64,000 nt of DNA from the NCBI RefSeq assembly GCF_017303375.1, contig NZ_JAFKOH010000006.1, positions 186,001 to 250,000 of the forward strand, written 5' to 3'. Source of the DNA: Bacillus sp. NTK074B. Its GTDB lineage: Bacteria > Bacillota > Bacilli > Bacillales > Bacillaceae_B. Numbering within the stretch: the first letter of the stretch is position 1; each line of letters opens with the position of its first letter. This document shows, piece by piece, positions 27,612 through 36,657 of this stretch. A program made the position numbers and the translations under genes. Under the pieces are notes generated by a model. It worked only from the letters and a program-made list of their open reading frames with translations, was not told the DNA's origin and searched no databases.

Positions 27612-27640
27612 AGATGCCTACTCAAGTGAGCAGGCATCTA
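27612..27640 (-). terminator. terminator of the ABC exporter operon
   Basis: AGATGCCTACTCA (27612-27624) pairs with TGAGCAGGCATCT (27627-27639), with TTTTA on the minus strand. Confidence 0.85.
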
Positions 27641-27648
27641 TTCGTTTC

Positions 27649-29427
27649 TTAAGACACATAATCAATCGTTGCTTCTCCAATTTCTGCTTCTCTTCCGAAC
27701 AAGCGTGAATATACTCCTGATCTGTTCTGTAACAAATCCATATGTTTCCCTTGCTCTACAATCCGCCCATCCTCCAGTACGACAATCTGATCTGCAGAAA
27801 GGACCGTTGATAGACGATGAGACACGATGATGATCGTTTGGTTCTTCCCTGCCCGAAGGACGGCCTCATTGATTTTCGTTTCCGTGATGGGATCAAGGGC
27901 CGAGCTCGCTTCATCCAGGATCAAAATCGGGGCATCCTTTAACAGCGCCCTCGCCAGGGACAGACGCTGCTTCTGTCCTCCTGAAAGCAGGCTACCCCTT
28001 TCACCGACCGGGGTGTTGAGCCCTTCAGGTAACGTGTCAATGAGTTCAGTGAGTCCACTGTCCCCTAATGCTTTCAGAAGTTCTTCATCCGTTGCATCCC
28101 GCTTTCCGACCCGCAGGTTGTCAGCGAGTGTTCCGCTCCGGAGCATGACGTCCTGGGTCACAATGGCCATTTGTGAACGTAGCCATGCCGTATCCCATTC
28201 ACGGATATCCCGGCCATCCACTTCAATCCGTCCGACTCCCGTATCGTAAAGCTTGAATAACAGATCGACAATCGTGGATTTCCCGGATCCACTCGGTCCG
28301 ACCAGTGCCCACTTCTCTCCGGCACCCACTGTAAAGGACACACCTTTTAACACATTTTCTTCTTTCCCCGGGTAAGCGAACGCTACATCCTGGAGTCGGA
28401 TGCTTCCACTTGCCCGTTCACCCCGCATGCCTTCAGACACCTCTGCTTCAGACACTTCTTCTGAGAGCAAAGCTTCAGAGCGATCCAGGGCAGGCCCTGT
28501 TCTTCTCACGGACAACCAGTTCCTGAGAAGGCGCTGCATTTCATTTGCCGCAATCGTCACAAGACCTCCTGCCGTCAACATCTGCCCACTGGTCAAGCCT
28601 TGATTCCAGATTAATAACGTACTGATTAAATAGACTAGTCCAAGGGCAAATCCGTTATAGCTGGCGATCACTACCACCGACTGCATCCTTGCTTTCAATT
28701 CTTTGACCGAATGCTTTACGAAGCTGTCCCGGATAGAGATGACGCTGTCCACTTCACTGTCAGACACCCCCATTACCCGCGACAGATGAATGCCTGTCAC
28801 CGATTCTCTCAACCTTTCAAGATATCTTGATGCTTCTTGACGGGCATCCGCTGAAGCCAACCGGGTCCTTGCTCCTACCATATTAGAAGTCCAATAGAAA
28901 ATCACACCGAGGACGACGCTAGTAATCATCAGGTAAGGATGAATCCATAACAGCACCAGACTGTATATGAATACTCCCTGCACGCTTGCCATGAAGGTCG
29001 AGCCTTCCCAGGCAAGGAAATTATGAAGGGTATCCGGATCATCGGACACCCTGGCGAGCATCTCCCCTGTGGAATTGTGATGATAAAACGAATAGGGAAC
29101 AACCTGCAAATGACGGAACAGACGCAGCTTCTGCCAGTTCGTCACGGTCTTCGCAGTCTGATGACAGAAGTATTCGTCGATGACCATCATGACCAAATCA
29201 ATCACCGCTGATAAAATCAGAAGCCACATCAGTCCCCATAGCCAATTGTAGTTCTCGTTAGGGATGATCGTATCCACGAGCCAGCTGAGGGCGAGTGTCG
29301 GAATCAGCGCTGAGAACACTTGGCTTACGGCAATGACGACGGAGTCTGCGATGACCCATTTCTTGTATGGACGAAGAAAACTCAGCACCCTTCTTCCGTC
29401 ACTATTTTTACTTTTCGAGGCCGTCAT
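27649..29427 (-). CDS. ABC exporter half-transporter (permease plus ATPase)
   Basis: 592 residues: six membrane helices (about 1-310) fused to a nucleotide-binding domain (about 340-575). All ATPase motifs are present: Walker A GPSGSGKST, signature LSGGQKQR, Walker B ILILDEASSALD and the switch histidine in IIIVSHRLS. Its start overlaps the stop of the upstream half-transporter by 4 bases, so the two probably form a heterodimeric multidrug- or lipid-type exporter of the BmrA/BmrCD class. The substrate is unknown. Confidence 0.93.
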   Translation of the reverse strand: MTASKSKNSDGRRVLSFLRPYKKWVIADSVVIAVSQVFSALIPTLALSWLVDTIIPNENYNWLWGLMWLLILSAVIDLVMMVIDEYFCHQTAKTVTNWQKLRLFRHLQVVPYSFYHHNSTGEMLARVSDDPDTLHNFLAWEGSTFMASVQGVFIYSLVLLWIHPYLMITSVVLGVIFYWTSNMVGARTRLASADARQEASRYLERLRESVTGIHLSRVMGVSDSEVDSVISIRDSFVKHSVKELKARMQSVVVIASYNGFALGLVYLISTLLIWNQGLTSGQMLTAGGLVTIAANEMQRLLRNWLSVRRTGPALDRSEALLSEEVSEAEVSEGMRGERASGSIRLQDVAFAYPGKEENVLKGVSFTVGAGEKWALVGPSGSGKSTIVDLLFKLYDTGVGRIEVDGRDIREWDTAWLRSQMAIVTQDVMLRSGTLADNLRVGKRDATDEELLKALGDSGLTELIDTLPEGLNTPVGERGSLLSGGQKQRLSLARALLKDAPILILDEASSALDPITETKINEAVLRAGKNQTIIIVSHRLSTVLSADQIVVLEDGRIVEQGKHMDLLQNRSGVYSRLFGREAEIGEATIDYVS

Positions 29428-31163
29428 CCGATCATCTCCTTTTCAAGCTCGCTGTACTGAGCTCTGTATAATTCATAATACTTGCCATGCAACAGAAGCA
29501 GCTCTTCATGGGTTCCTTTTTCAGCTACAGCCCCTCCATCCAGGAGAATGATCACATCGGCATTTCTTACCGTTACAAGACGGTGGGCGATGGTGATGGT
29601 TGTTCGGCCCGGGATCAGCTTTTCTAAAGAAGCCTGCACCCTTTCTTCCGTTTCCCCGTCCAGGGAAGAAGTTGCTTCATCGAAGATCAATACAGGCGGC
29701 TGTCTCAGGATCGCACGGGCAAGGGCAACGCGTTGCCGCTGACCGCCAGATAGCTTTAATCCCCTCTCCCCTACGATCGTTTCGTACCCCTCATCCAGGG
29801 AATCAATCAGCTCTTTCAATCCCGCTGCTTCAACAGCTTGATTTAATTCTTCTGTTGTCGCATCGGACTTTCCGTACAACAGATTCTGACGCAACGTGCT
29901 ATTTAACAGAAACGTTTCCTGAGACACGACCCCCACCTGCTGACGGAAGCTGTTCCTGTTATAATCAAACAGATTCTTATCATCAATTAAAACAGAGCCT
30001 TGCTGGGGTTCATACAATCCGAGTAAAAGCTGGACAAGGGTACTCTTCCCACCTCCACTCGTCCCGACAATCCCGATGTGATTCCCCTGGTCAAGAGATA
30101 AGGAAACTCCTTTCAGGACCTGCTTATCACTCCCGGGATAGGAAAACCACAGATTCTCTATGTCAATCTTTCCTTTTACCTTACCAAAAGAAGGAAGCTC
30201 ATACTCATGTTCTTCCGGCAGATCGAAATATTCATAAATCCGCTGCAGGGCGGGAACCGCCTGTTGAATTGTCAAGGCATGCTCTGCCATGGACCTCACC
30301 GGCAAAAACATGATCGGGATAAAGCTCAGGCAGGCAACGAGCGTCCCAACTGTGATGGATCCGTCCCAGATCGCCCATCCACCAACGAGCATCACCACAC
30401 CGGGTGCTGCGATATTAAAGAGATTTCCGAGGCGCCAGTTCACCTTTCCGATGAGGGCAGCCCGGATCGAGAATTGCTTCCAATCTGAAAGCTTCTTCTC
30501 CTGGGTACCGACTTCCACATCCTGTGTCTGGTAGGTCCTGACCAACCTGACACTTTCAATGCTTTCCTGTAAGTGCTGATACATATCCGCACTCATTTCC
30601 CGCTGGACGGCGCTCATCTTCCGCATCTTTTTGCCAAGGGTAAAGGAAGGTACAATGTAAATGGCAAACACGGCGAACATCACGATGGCAGCCGGCCAGA
30701 ATAAAACAAACACTGTGGAAAAGGCAGCAATCGCCCCCACCACCTGCTGCAGAATACGTGGAACCACCGTATTATTCAGGTTTTGGATCGACTCCACATC
30801 ATGGGTCAGACGGAAGAGCATATCCCCCCTCGGAGTCTTCGAGAAGAACGACATCGGTGTCCGGTGAAGCTTGCGAAATGCCCGGATCTGCATATCTGTA
30901 ATGACATCAAGACCGATCTTCACCTGTACATATTCCTGCATCGTCTCGAACAGGGATTTTCCCAGGTACGCACCGAGAACCCCGCCTACGACCCACACTA
31001 AGAAATTCAAATCCCCGCCGACAATGACGTCATCAACCAGCCTCTTGACAAGTATCGATGGCACGATGGTAAAAAGACCGCCTATAACGGAAAACAGGAG
31101 TGCCACCAAGAGCTTTTTCCAATAAGGTTTAAAATGGTTTAAAGTAGTTTTTAATAAGTTCAT
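29424..31163 (-). CDS. ABC exporter half-transporter, partner subunit
   Basis: About 579 residues with the same layout: six helices (about 10-305), then an ATPase with Walker A GTSGGGKST, signature LSGGQRQR, Walker B LIFDEATSSLD and the His switch in TITIAHRLV. I start at the ATG at 31163, preceded by GAGGGGG; the GTG at 31178 overlaps that site. The first gene of the two-gene operon. Both signature and Walker B glutamate look canonical in both halves, so no obviously degenerate ATP site is visible. Confidence 0.93.
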   Translation of the reverse strand: MNLLKTTLNHFKPYWKKLLVALLFSVIGGLFTIVPSILVKRLVDDVIVGGDLNFLVWVVGGVLGAYLGKSLFETMQEYVQVKIGLDVITDMQIRAFRKLHRTPMSFFSKTPRGDMLFRLTHDVESIQNLNNTVVPRILQQVVGAIAAFSTVFVLFWPAAIVMFAVFAIYIVPSFTLGKKMRKMSAVQREMSADMYQHLQESIESVRLVRTYQTQDVEVGTQEKKLSDWKQFSIRAALIGKVNWRLGNLFNIAAPGVVMLVGGWAIWDGSITVGTLVACLSFIPIMFLPVRSMAEHALTIQQAVPALQRIYEYFDLPEEHEYELPSFGKVKGKIDIENLWFSYPGSDKQVLKGVSLSLDQGNHIGIVGTSGGGKSTLVQLLLGLYEPQQGSVLIDDKNLFDYNRNSFRQQVGVVSQETFLLNSTLRQNLLYGKSDATTEELNQAVEAAGLKELIDSLDEGYETIVGERGLKLSGGQRQRVALARAILRQPPVLIFDEATSSLDGETEERVQASLEKLIPGRTTITIAHRLVTVRNADVIILLDGGAVAEKGTHEELLLLHGKYYELYRAQYSELEKEMIG

Positions 31164-31324
31164 GTTCAACCCCCTCACAAAATTCTATTTTATACCAATC
31201 AATGAAAATATTCACTATAATTTGAATGAATGAAATAGTCGTAATACTATCAGTATATTCATCTTCTCAGACCACATCTTCAGCCATTTGGATAGAAAGA
31301 TTCTACGACTTTTGAACGAAAAAA

Positions 31325-31360
31325 AAGATGATCCCGCTATTGATGTGGGATCATCTTTTC
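31325..31360. terminator. terminator of the C45 gene
   Basis: AAGATGATCCC (31325-31335) pairs with GGGATCATCTT (31347-31357), with T-runs on both strands. Confidence 0.85.
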
Positions 31361-31364
31361 TTTT

Positions 31365-32378
31365 TCATTTAATAAAACCACTGAGCTTCTCCCCATGGAT
31401 GTCGCTACCATTCACCCAGTCCTTAAAGTTTACATCAAGAACATCCTTGCCCCCTGCAACGCCTGTAAGGATTCTAGAATCCCTATAGGAATAAGAGAAG
31501 GTGTGAAGTGTCCCGAAAAAGTGTTCATAATCCGTAAAAAATATGGGCGATTCCTCACTCTTGAAATGGTGGAATATTTGATCATGGGACCACTTCTTCC
31601 CTTTCAAGCTCAGCAAATACTTGTTTCTCTGGAGGGAGCCTTCAATGGATGGACGATTATTGCTCCTCATTTGCTCCTCCTGAAAGTGATTCACACAAGA
31701 GAGGAACGTTTCACCGTACCGGACCGTCACCCGATCTGGGCTCGCCTCCACTTCGGCCATCTTTCCATCACAATCTCCCAAAGAAAAATTATAGCAGGCA
31801 CTGTGAGGAATTTCCTTCAACATGGTAACCGCTTCTTCAATGGAGGGGCACGTATCCAGAACCATCCGTATGGCCGCCCAAGGTGAGACTCCTTTTCTAT
31901 AACCCTTGTGGCTGACGAAGTGTAAGCCCATTGCCAGCCCCTTCTCATTCACTCCGTCATGCCTTCCCAGGGCTTGAAGATTGTAACCGGCGGATGCAAA
32001 TGCGGTATCCGATTGAACGCAGCTAAAAACCCCATCATACAAATCAGGCGAAAAATCATAATTCCTCACATAGTAGTCGCTTGTCAGGAGCGTCGAGCAA
32101 CCCATTGCCTCTGTCTTAGGCACATCGTAACCACTTAGTAAAGCAGCCGCCCTTCTTGAGGATATCCCTAATCCTTCAGCCAGACCTTCCAATTCCTCCA
32201 GCAAATGCGGAGCAAAGGAGGTATAGATCGATTTCATGCTAAGGTAGTCGATCTCCTGCTTCGTAATGGAATTCAACACGTGTAGAATTCCGGTGTTTTT
32301 AAGCTCTACCCCTGTCTGTAACCCGATTTGAAAAGAACTCCCCCTTAGTTGAAGGATCCTTACATTAAATGTAGACAT
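31365..32378 (-). CDS. C45-family acyltransferase/hydrolase-like protein
   Basis: 337 residues, similar to the isopenicillin N acyltransferase (IAT, peptidase C45) group of Ntn hydrolases. The nucleophile is probably Cys94 in MGCST, preceded by the usual region GISSRRAAALLSGYD and followed by the conserved YYVRNYDF. ALGRHDGVNEKGLAMGLHFV is also typical. Family members mature by self-cleavage before the Cys and transfer or hydrolyse acyl groups; the Bacillus substrates are not known. No signal peptide. Monocistronic, behind the exporter operon. Confidence 0.85.
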   Translation of the reverse strand: MSTFNVRILQLRGSSFQIGLQTGVELKNTGILHVLNSITKQEIDYLSMKSIYTSFAPHLLEELEGLAEGLGISSRRAAALLSGYDVPKTEAMGCSTLLTSDYYVRNYDFSPDLYDGVFSCVQSDTAFASAGYNLQALGRHDGVNEKGLAMGLHFVSHKGYRKGVSPWAAIRMVLDTCPSIEEAVTMLKEIPHSACYNFSLGDCDGKMAEVEASPDRVTVRYGETFLSCVNHFQEEQMRSNNRPSIEGSLQRNKYLLSLKGKKWSHDQIFHHFKSEESPIFFTDYEHFFGTLHTFSYSYRDSRILTGVAGGKDVLDVNFKDWVNGSDIHGEKLSGFIK

Positions 32379-32558
32379 GTGAAAACCTCCCAGGATTCCA
32401 TCATATCCTTCCTAATAGGAAACTACCTGTCATTTTGTGCTTGCTTCAAACAGATACATTGGGTTGTTAGTCAGAGTATCCCTAAAATGATCCAAAAGAA
32501 AGAATTGATAAATATATCCTTTATGTGTAAAATTACACCAAAAGGTTGGTGACTCCTT

Positions 32559-32798
32559 ATGGATATTATGTTCATGGTTTTGATTGGATTTCCGGTCCTT
32601 TCGTTGCTCATTGGTATCGTTGGTTATTTCCTCTTTAAAAACATATTCGTGCCACCTTTGATTGTCTTTCTTGGGTCGCTTTTTGCCACGTATACTGTAT
32701 TCAATGATTCGTTTCTGATATGGGTTTTTGTATACACTTCTCTGGCTTTTCTTTCAGGCTCAGCGGTAAAAATCTTTAAAGAAAGAAAGGGATCATGA
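32559..32798 (+). CDS. small membrane protein, DUF2651-like
   Basis: 79 residues with about three membrane helices. The middle portion (VFLGSLFATYTVFNDSFLIWVFVYT) is reminiscent of DUF2651, judged from memory only. AGGTTGGTG precedes the start. Its stop overlaps the start of the next gene by 4 bases (ATGA), so the two are translated together. Function unknown. Confidence 0.65.
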   Translation: MDIMFMVLIGFPVLSLLIGIVGYFLFKNIFVPPLIVFLGSLFATYTVFNDSFLIWVFVYTSLAFLSGSAVKIFKERKGS

Positions 32799-33154
32799 TG
32801 GAGAATCTTCCTCGGGGATTGTCGTTCAGTTTACTCTCATTATCTGCTTTTATGGCCACTCGGATGGTAGCCGGATTATGGGTATCGTTTGCCTGTTCAC
32901 TCTTGATCACCACTGCTGTTTTTCTATTCTGGGGAATCAAGAGGAAATGGGGTGGAGTAGAGATTCTATTGGTTTCGCTTATTACGGGATTGTTACATTT
33001 TACATTTGCATCCTTTGGGATTTCTTTATTGCCTCCAGAACCCATTCGAGATCTGGGTGATCTCATTATGCCTTACGTGCATGCCGCTGTGTTTGCAGGC
33101 TGTACCATCGTTGTGATGTGGGTAGTGGGAATGATTTTCTTCAAGCTGAGATAG
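32795..33154 (+). CDS. small hypothetical membrane protein
   Basis: 119 residues with about four hydrophobic helices and no recognised motif. Translation is coupled to the upstream DUF2651-like gene. A terminator follows. Both proteins may act together at the membrane; I do not recognise either role. Confidence 0.65.
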   Translation: MMENLPRGLSFSLLSLSAFMATRMVAGLWVSFACSLLITTAVFLFWGIKRKWGGVEILLVSLITGLLHFTFASFGISLLPPEPIRDLGDLIMPYVHAAVFAGCTIVVMWVVGMIFFKLR

Positions 33155-33184
33155 CCGGTCCCGGAACGAAATTCACTATAAAAA

Positions 33185-33210
33185 AAGCTGAAGAATCAAC
33201 TCTTCAGCTT
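33185..33210. terminator. bidirectional terminator
   Basis: AAGCTGAAGA (33185-33194) pairs with TCTTCAGCTT (33201-33210) between two convergent genes; the minus side is followed by TTTTTAT. Confidence 0.85.
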
Positions 33211-33223
33211 TCATGCAAGATAT

Positions 33224-33556
33224 TCATTTCACACTTTCGGCGAGTTCCCGCATCGCGTTCAGTTTAGCTGTCAGTTCCAGGAACCACTCTTGATCCCCTG
33301 TTACAAGTGCCAGGTCGATGAGGAATTGAATTTGTTCTTTATTTTTCACATGTGTATCCGGGATTTTATTTACCTGTCTATTAAGGAGAGGAAGACTTCT
33401 TCCTTCGATTGTCTTATTATCACTGGTGACGATTTTCGCTTTTACGGCGCTGCCCTGATTGTCCAGGTTCTCGACATAGCCGATGATCAGTTCACCTGTA
33501 AGCAATGTTCCTTTAATCCAGTCTCCCACTTTCAGGATACCTTGTTCGTTTGACAT
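33224..33556 (-). CDS. IDEAL-like small protein in the SaiR regulon
   Basis: 110 residues: an N-terminal beta-rich part (about 1-70; GDWIKGTLLTGELIIGYVENLD, SH3-like in appearance) and a C-terminal helix pair FLIDLALVTGDQEWFLELTAKL that matches the IDEAL pattern. It follows the Rrf2 gene in the same direction, and one copy of the shared ACTGTAA-N9-TTACATT operator (33574-33596) lies 18 bases before its start. I infer control by the Rrf2 repressor next door. Function unknown. Confidence 0.7.
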   Translation of the reverse strand: MSNEQGILKVGDWIKGTLLTGELIIGYVENLDNQGSAVKAKIVTSDNKTIEGRSLPLLNRQVNKIPDTHVKNKEQIQFLIDLALVTGDQEWFLELTAKLNAMRELAESVK

Positions 33557-33573
33557 ATCTTTTCACCCTTTCA

Positions 33574-33596
33574 ACTGTAATATTATTTGTTACATT
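33574..33596 (-). promoter_or_regulatory. operator copy 1 (before the IDEAL-like gene)
   Basis: ACTGTAA-N9-TTACATT, one base away from the perfect palindrome found at two sites upstream. It sits between the Rrf2 gene and the IDEAL-like gene. Confidence 0.65.
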
Positions 33597-33614
33597 TATA
33601 TGACCAGAAAGCTT

Positions 33615-34031
33615 TTACGCTTTCTCATGATTGATCATTTCGATGATATCTTTAATGGTGTAGTCTTTTAGATAATCCCCAAGCTTTTCTTCCGCGCCAA
33701 GGAAAATCTGAAATAAGACATTTTTCATATTTGCCCCTACGAGACACTTGTCATTGGAAGCTGTGCATTTGGGCTGCAGGGCACCTTCTGACGTGATTTT
33801 ATAAATATCCCACAGATTGATGTCACTCAATTCCCTGGCAAAGATGAATCCACCGCCTGTGCCTTCTTTGGATGTGATGAATCCTTTCTTTTTCAAGAGA
33901 CTAAGGACTTTCCGAATCCGTACGGGATGGACTCCAGCACTCACCGAAATCGCGTCACTTGTCGACATGCGATCCGTCTGCAGGGCCAGGTACGTCAAAC
34001 TGTGGATGGCTAATGTAAAGTCGCTATTCAT
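33615..34031 (-). CDS. saiR: Rrf2-family repressor, SaiR-like
   Basis: 138 residues with an N-terminal winged helix-turn-helix (about 1-60; HPVRIRKVLSLLKKKGFITSKEGTGGGF) typical of Rrf2 proteins. Only two central cysteines are present (PKCTASNDKC), not the three that hold an iron-sulfur cluster in NsrR or IscR. Its neighbour is an Spx paralog. In B. anthracis an Rrf2 protein called SaiR controls spxA2, and the context here is the same, so the symbol is given by analogy. A perfect ACTGTAA-N9-TTACAGT palindrome lies 24 bases before its start, which suggests autoregulation. Confidence 0.8.
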   Translation of the reverse strand: MNSDFTLAIHSLTYLALQTDRMSTSDAISVSAGVHPVRIRKVLSLLKKKGFITSKEGTGGGFIFARELSDINLWDIYKITSEGALQPKCTASNDKCLVGANMKNVLFQIFLGAEEKLGDYLKDYTIKDIIEMINHEKA

Positions 34032-34054
34032 GGCCTGCCTCCTTTACGGATATT

Positions 34055-34077
34055 ACTGTAATGGTAACTTTTACAGT
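34055..34077 (-). promoter_or_regulatory. operator copy 2 (before the Rrf2 gene)
   Basis: Perfect inverted repeat ACTGTAA-N9-TTACAGT between the Rrf2 and spx-like genes. Confidence 0.75.
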
Positions 34078-34104
34078 TTAGACTGTCAAGAATCCGGTTT
34101 ATGA

Positions 34105-34500
34105 TCAGTTGGCCAATTTTTGTAGCTCATTGTATTCAAAATTACGGATTTTCCTTGGAAGAAAACTGCGAATTTCTTCATCGTTATAGCCAATCTGCAG
34201 TCTTTTCTCATCCAACATGATCGGTCTTTTCAAAATCAGTGGATTTTCTTTAATCAATGTATATAAATCTTGGAGTGGCAACGAATCAATGTCTACCTTT
34301 AACTCCTGGTACGCCTTTGATTGTTTGGAAATGATGTCCTCTGTTCCATTTTCCGTCAGGCGGAGGATCGATTTGATCTCATCAGGTGTCAACGGTTCTG
34401 TCAGCATGTTACGCTCCACATATTGAATTGAATGTTCTTCAAGCCATGCTCTCGCTTTGCGGCAGGACGTACAGCTTGGTGTCAGAAATAAATTGACCAT
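34105..34500 (-). CDS. spxA2: Spx-family global regulator, SpxA2-like paralog
   Basis: 131 residues, the same length as B. subtilis Spx and closely alike by eye. The redox CxxC is C10-T-S-C13 ([17 protein letters not shown]) and the RPI motif is in [15 protein letters not shown]. Spx proteins bind the RNA polymerase alpha subunit and redirect transcription during thiol and other stresses. I use the ATG at 34500; the upstream GTG overlaps the AAGGAG site. Two copies of the shared palindrome lie upstream, and the Rrf2 gene follows, as in the saiR/spxA2 locus of B. anthracis. The main spx gene should lie elsewhere. Confidence 0.88.
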   Translation of the reverse strand: MVNLFLTPSCTSCRKARAWLEEHSIQYVERNMLTEPLTPDEIKSILRLTENGTEDIISKQSKAYQELKVDIDSLPLQDLYTLIKENPLILKRPIMLDEKRLQIGYNDEEIRSFLPRKIRNFEYNELQKLAN

Positions 34501-34521
34501 GTGTTTACACACTCCTTGTTA

Positions 34522-34544
34522 AATGTAATAAAAAAAGTAACAGT
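34522..34544 (-). promoter_or_regulatory. operator copy 3 (before the spx paralog)
   Basis: AATGTAA-N9-TAACAGT, the palindrome with two changes. Centred 56 bases from copy 4. Confidence 0.55.
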
Positions 34545-34577
34545 TACAATAAAAAGAATCACCCTTTTTCCGGGTTC

Positions 34578-34600
34578 ACTGTAATAATAATATTTACAGT
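34578..34600 (-). promoter_or_regulatory. operator copy 4 (before the spx paralog)
   Basis: Perfect inverted repeat ACTGTAA-N9-TTACAGT, identical in both arms to copy 2. Confidence 0.75.
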
Positions 34601-34742
34601 TGAAGATGTCAACCATTTTTAAAAATTCTCATTTGATAGCTCGTTAGTTAATTATTTTTTACCCGCTAAGCTACCTTTATAAACATAATAACGTATTTGA
34701 AGTTCCTTCTACGATTAGCGTGCATAAGGAGGTTTGATAAAA

Positions 34743-34776
34743 AAGAATTCTTCCCCCAATAAGAGAAGAATTCTTC
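34743..34776 (-). terminator. terminator of the DrrAB-type operon
   Basis: AAGAATTCTTC (34743-34753) pairs with GAAGAATTCTT (34764-34774), with TTTTTTA on the minus strand. Confidence 0.85.
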
Positions 34777-34784
34777 TTACCGAT

Positions 34785-35564
34785 CTATTTTCTTGAAACC
34801 GCACCCTTGGCAGAAACGGCAGCGAATGTAATGGTGATGGCACAAACAATTACGATCGCAATCACTCCCTGCATTAAATCCCAGAACACCCATCCGTCGA
34901 TGAGGGCCGTACGCATACTTTCAAATACATACGTGGTCGGGTTGATCGTGGCGGCAATTTTCAACCATTGCGCTTCGATCAATTCATAGGGAACAAATGT
35001 CGTACTCAAAAAAATCAGCGGGAAAAAGATAAATGTACCCGCCTGTGCGGCCTGGGCATTTCTGGTCCTGAGAGCGATGCCGACAGAATAACCGGCAAAC
35101 GCAAGGCCCCAGCCAATCGCAATCAGCAGGACGAATAACACACCGGCAAAACCTGTCTTAACATCAAGCCCAAGTAAGAACGCCATTCCAATGATGAGCA
35201 GCGTTTGAACCAAAAGCTGCAGCATCCCCGCGATGATCGGGCCAAGGACGATGGCAAGGCGCGACGCCGGGGTGAGAAGAAGTCTCGAGAAAAAGCCTGT
35301 TTCAATATCTTTCACGATACTTTGCCCTGCTCCCCCTGCCCCACCGATCGCAGCGGATACGATGGACACGGGCAGGATGAAGGCCAGATAATCGGCACCT
35401 TCAAAGGTCGGCAATTGAGATATTCCGCTCAATCCCCCTTCGTACACAAGAAGGAAAAAAGCAGAAATGATCAGATTAGGAATGAATGAAAACGGGTTTC
35501 GGAGAGTAGTCTTGATGTTCCGGACCGTCATGAGCCACGTATCCTTGAATACATTATTCCCCAC
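34785..35564 (-). CDS. ABC-2 type permease, DrrB-like
   Basis: 259 residues with about six membrane helices of the ABC-2 type. The conserved cytoplasmic segment IETGFFSRLLLTPASRLAIVLG and the C-terminal PTTYVFESMRTALIDGW match daunorubicin-resistance-type permeases. It overlaps the upstream ATPase gene by 11 bases. The pair probably exports a drug, lipid or antibiotic-like compound; the substrate is unknown. Confidence 0.9.
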   Translation of the reverse strand: MGNNVFKDTWLMTVRNIKTTLRNPFSFIPNLIISAFFLLVYEGGLSGISQLPTFEGADYLAFILPVSIVSAAIGGAGGAGQSIVKDIETGFFSRLLLTPASRLAIVLGPIIAGMLQLLVQTLLIIGMAFLLGLDVKTGFAGVLFVLLIAIGWGLAFAGYSVGIALRTRNAQAAQAGTFIFFPLIFLSTTFVPYELIEAQWLKIAATINPTTYVFESMRTALIDGWVFWDLMQGVIAIVIVCAITITFAAVSAKGAVSRK

Positions 35565-36522
35565 GGCTCTTCACCCCTTCCTTCGTCTCCGTCGTTAATT
35601 TCAGGAAGATATCATCCAGAGTAGGAGAGGACAACTGAATATCCGTGATGCCGATATTCTCTGTATCGAGGATCCGTACCACCTCAAGAAGCTGCCTGGT
35701 CCCTTCTTCAACATATACCAGAATCTTGTCCTGCTGTGCGAGGACGTCGACACCCTCCAATTGCGTGCGGATCATCTCCACACTGCGATCGATCTCGTCT
35801 CGATCTTTCAATGTAAAGGTGATGAGATCTTGACCGATCTCTGCCTTCAGTTCCTTTGGAGACCCCATGGCAACGATCTCCCCCTTATTGATGATGCCGA
35901 TCCGGTCCGCCAGGGAATCCGCTTCCTCCAGATATTGCGTCGTGAGGAAAATGGTCGTCCCCTTCTCCTTATTCAGTCTCCGAAGCTCTTTCCAGATCGC
36001 AGCCCGGCTGGATGGGTCCAATCCCGTCGTCGGTTCATCGAGGAAGAGAATATTCGGTTCGTTGACGAGGGTCAAGGCAAGGTCCAGCCTTCTTCGCATC
36101 CCCCCGGAATATCCGCCGATCCTCCGCTCAGCTGCTTCCGACAGATCCACGATCTCAAGGAGCTCCTCAGCGCGCCGCTTCCCTTCCTCCTTCCCGAAGC
36201 CAAATATGTACGCCTGGAGTTCCACCATCTCACGACCTGTCAAATCAGGGTCGACCCCCGTTTCCTGAAGGGCGACACCAATATGGCGACGGACGTGTTC
36301 AGGCTCCCCGATGACATCATACCCAGCCACTTTCACTTTCCCTGAAGAAGCATTGATCAGAGTCGTCAGAATCTGGACCGTCGTCGACTTCCCTGCTCCA
36401 TTCGGTCCTAAAAAGGCAAAAAATTCGCCCTCTTCGACTTGGAACGATACACCTTTTACCGCCTGGACATTTCCCTTTTTAAACGTTTTAGTCAAATTCT
36501 CCACTTCGATCTTGCCATTCAT
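35554..36522 (-). CDS. ABC transporter ATPase, DrrA-like
   Basis: 322 residues. Walker A GPNGAGKST, Q-loop in VALQETGVD, signature YSGGMRRR, Walker B ILFLDEPTTGLD and a C-terminal regulatory extension (about 225-315) of the DrrA kind. It energises the overlapping ABC-2 permease. The two form an operon ending in the terminator at 34743. Confidence 0.93.
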   Translation of the reverse strand: MNGKIEVENLTKTFKKGNVQAVKGVSFQVEEGEFFAFLGPNGAGKSTTVQILTTLINASSGKVKVAGYDVIGEPEHVRRHIGVALQETGVDPDLTGREMVELQAYIFGFGKEEGKRRAEELLEIVDLSEAAERRIGGYSGGMRRRLDLALTLVNEPNILFLDEPTTGLDPSSRAAIWKELRRLNKEKGTTIFLTTQYLEEADSLADRIGIINKGEIVAMGSPKELKAEIGQDLITFTLKDRDEIDRSVEMIRTQLEGVDVLAQQDKILVYVEEGTRQLLEVVRILDTENIGITDIQLSSPTLDDIFLKLTTETKEGVKSRGE

Positions 36523-36606
36523 GAGCTTCCCTCCATTCTACCTATTTCTATTCGGGGAGGGGGTTGGTTTATCCTTTAATTCGTGTGCACCGATGTGCTG
36601 AAAAAG

Positions 36607-36657
36607 CCAAGGGGACAGGTACCCTGGCTCTTATTGAGCCAAGGGACCTGTCCCCTT
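36607..36657 (-). terminator. nested hairpin of the GGGACAGGTCCC family at the hydrolase 3' end
   Basis: CCAAGGGGACAGGT (36607-36620) pairs with ACCTGTCCCCTTGG (36645-36658), with inner GCTC-TTATT-GAGC. It overlaps the last codons of the hydrolase gene, and the minus strand is followed by CTTTTTC. It acts as that gene's terminator. Confidence 0.75.
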
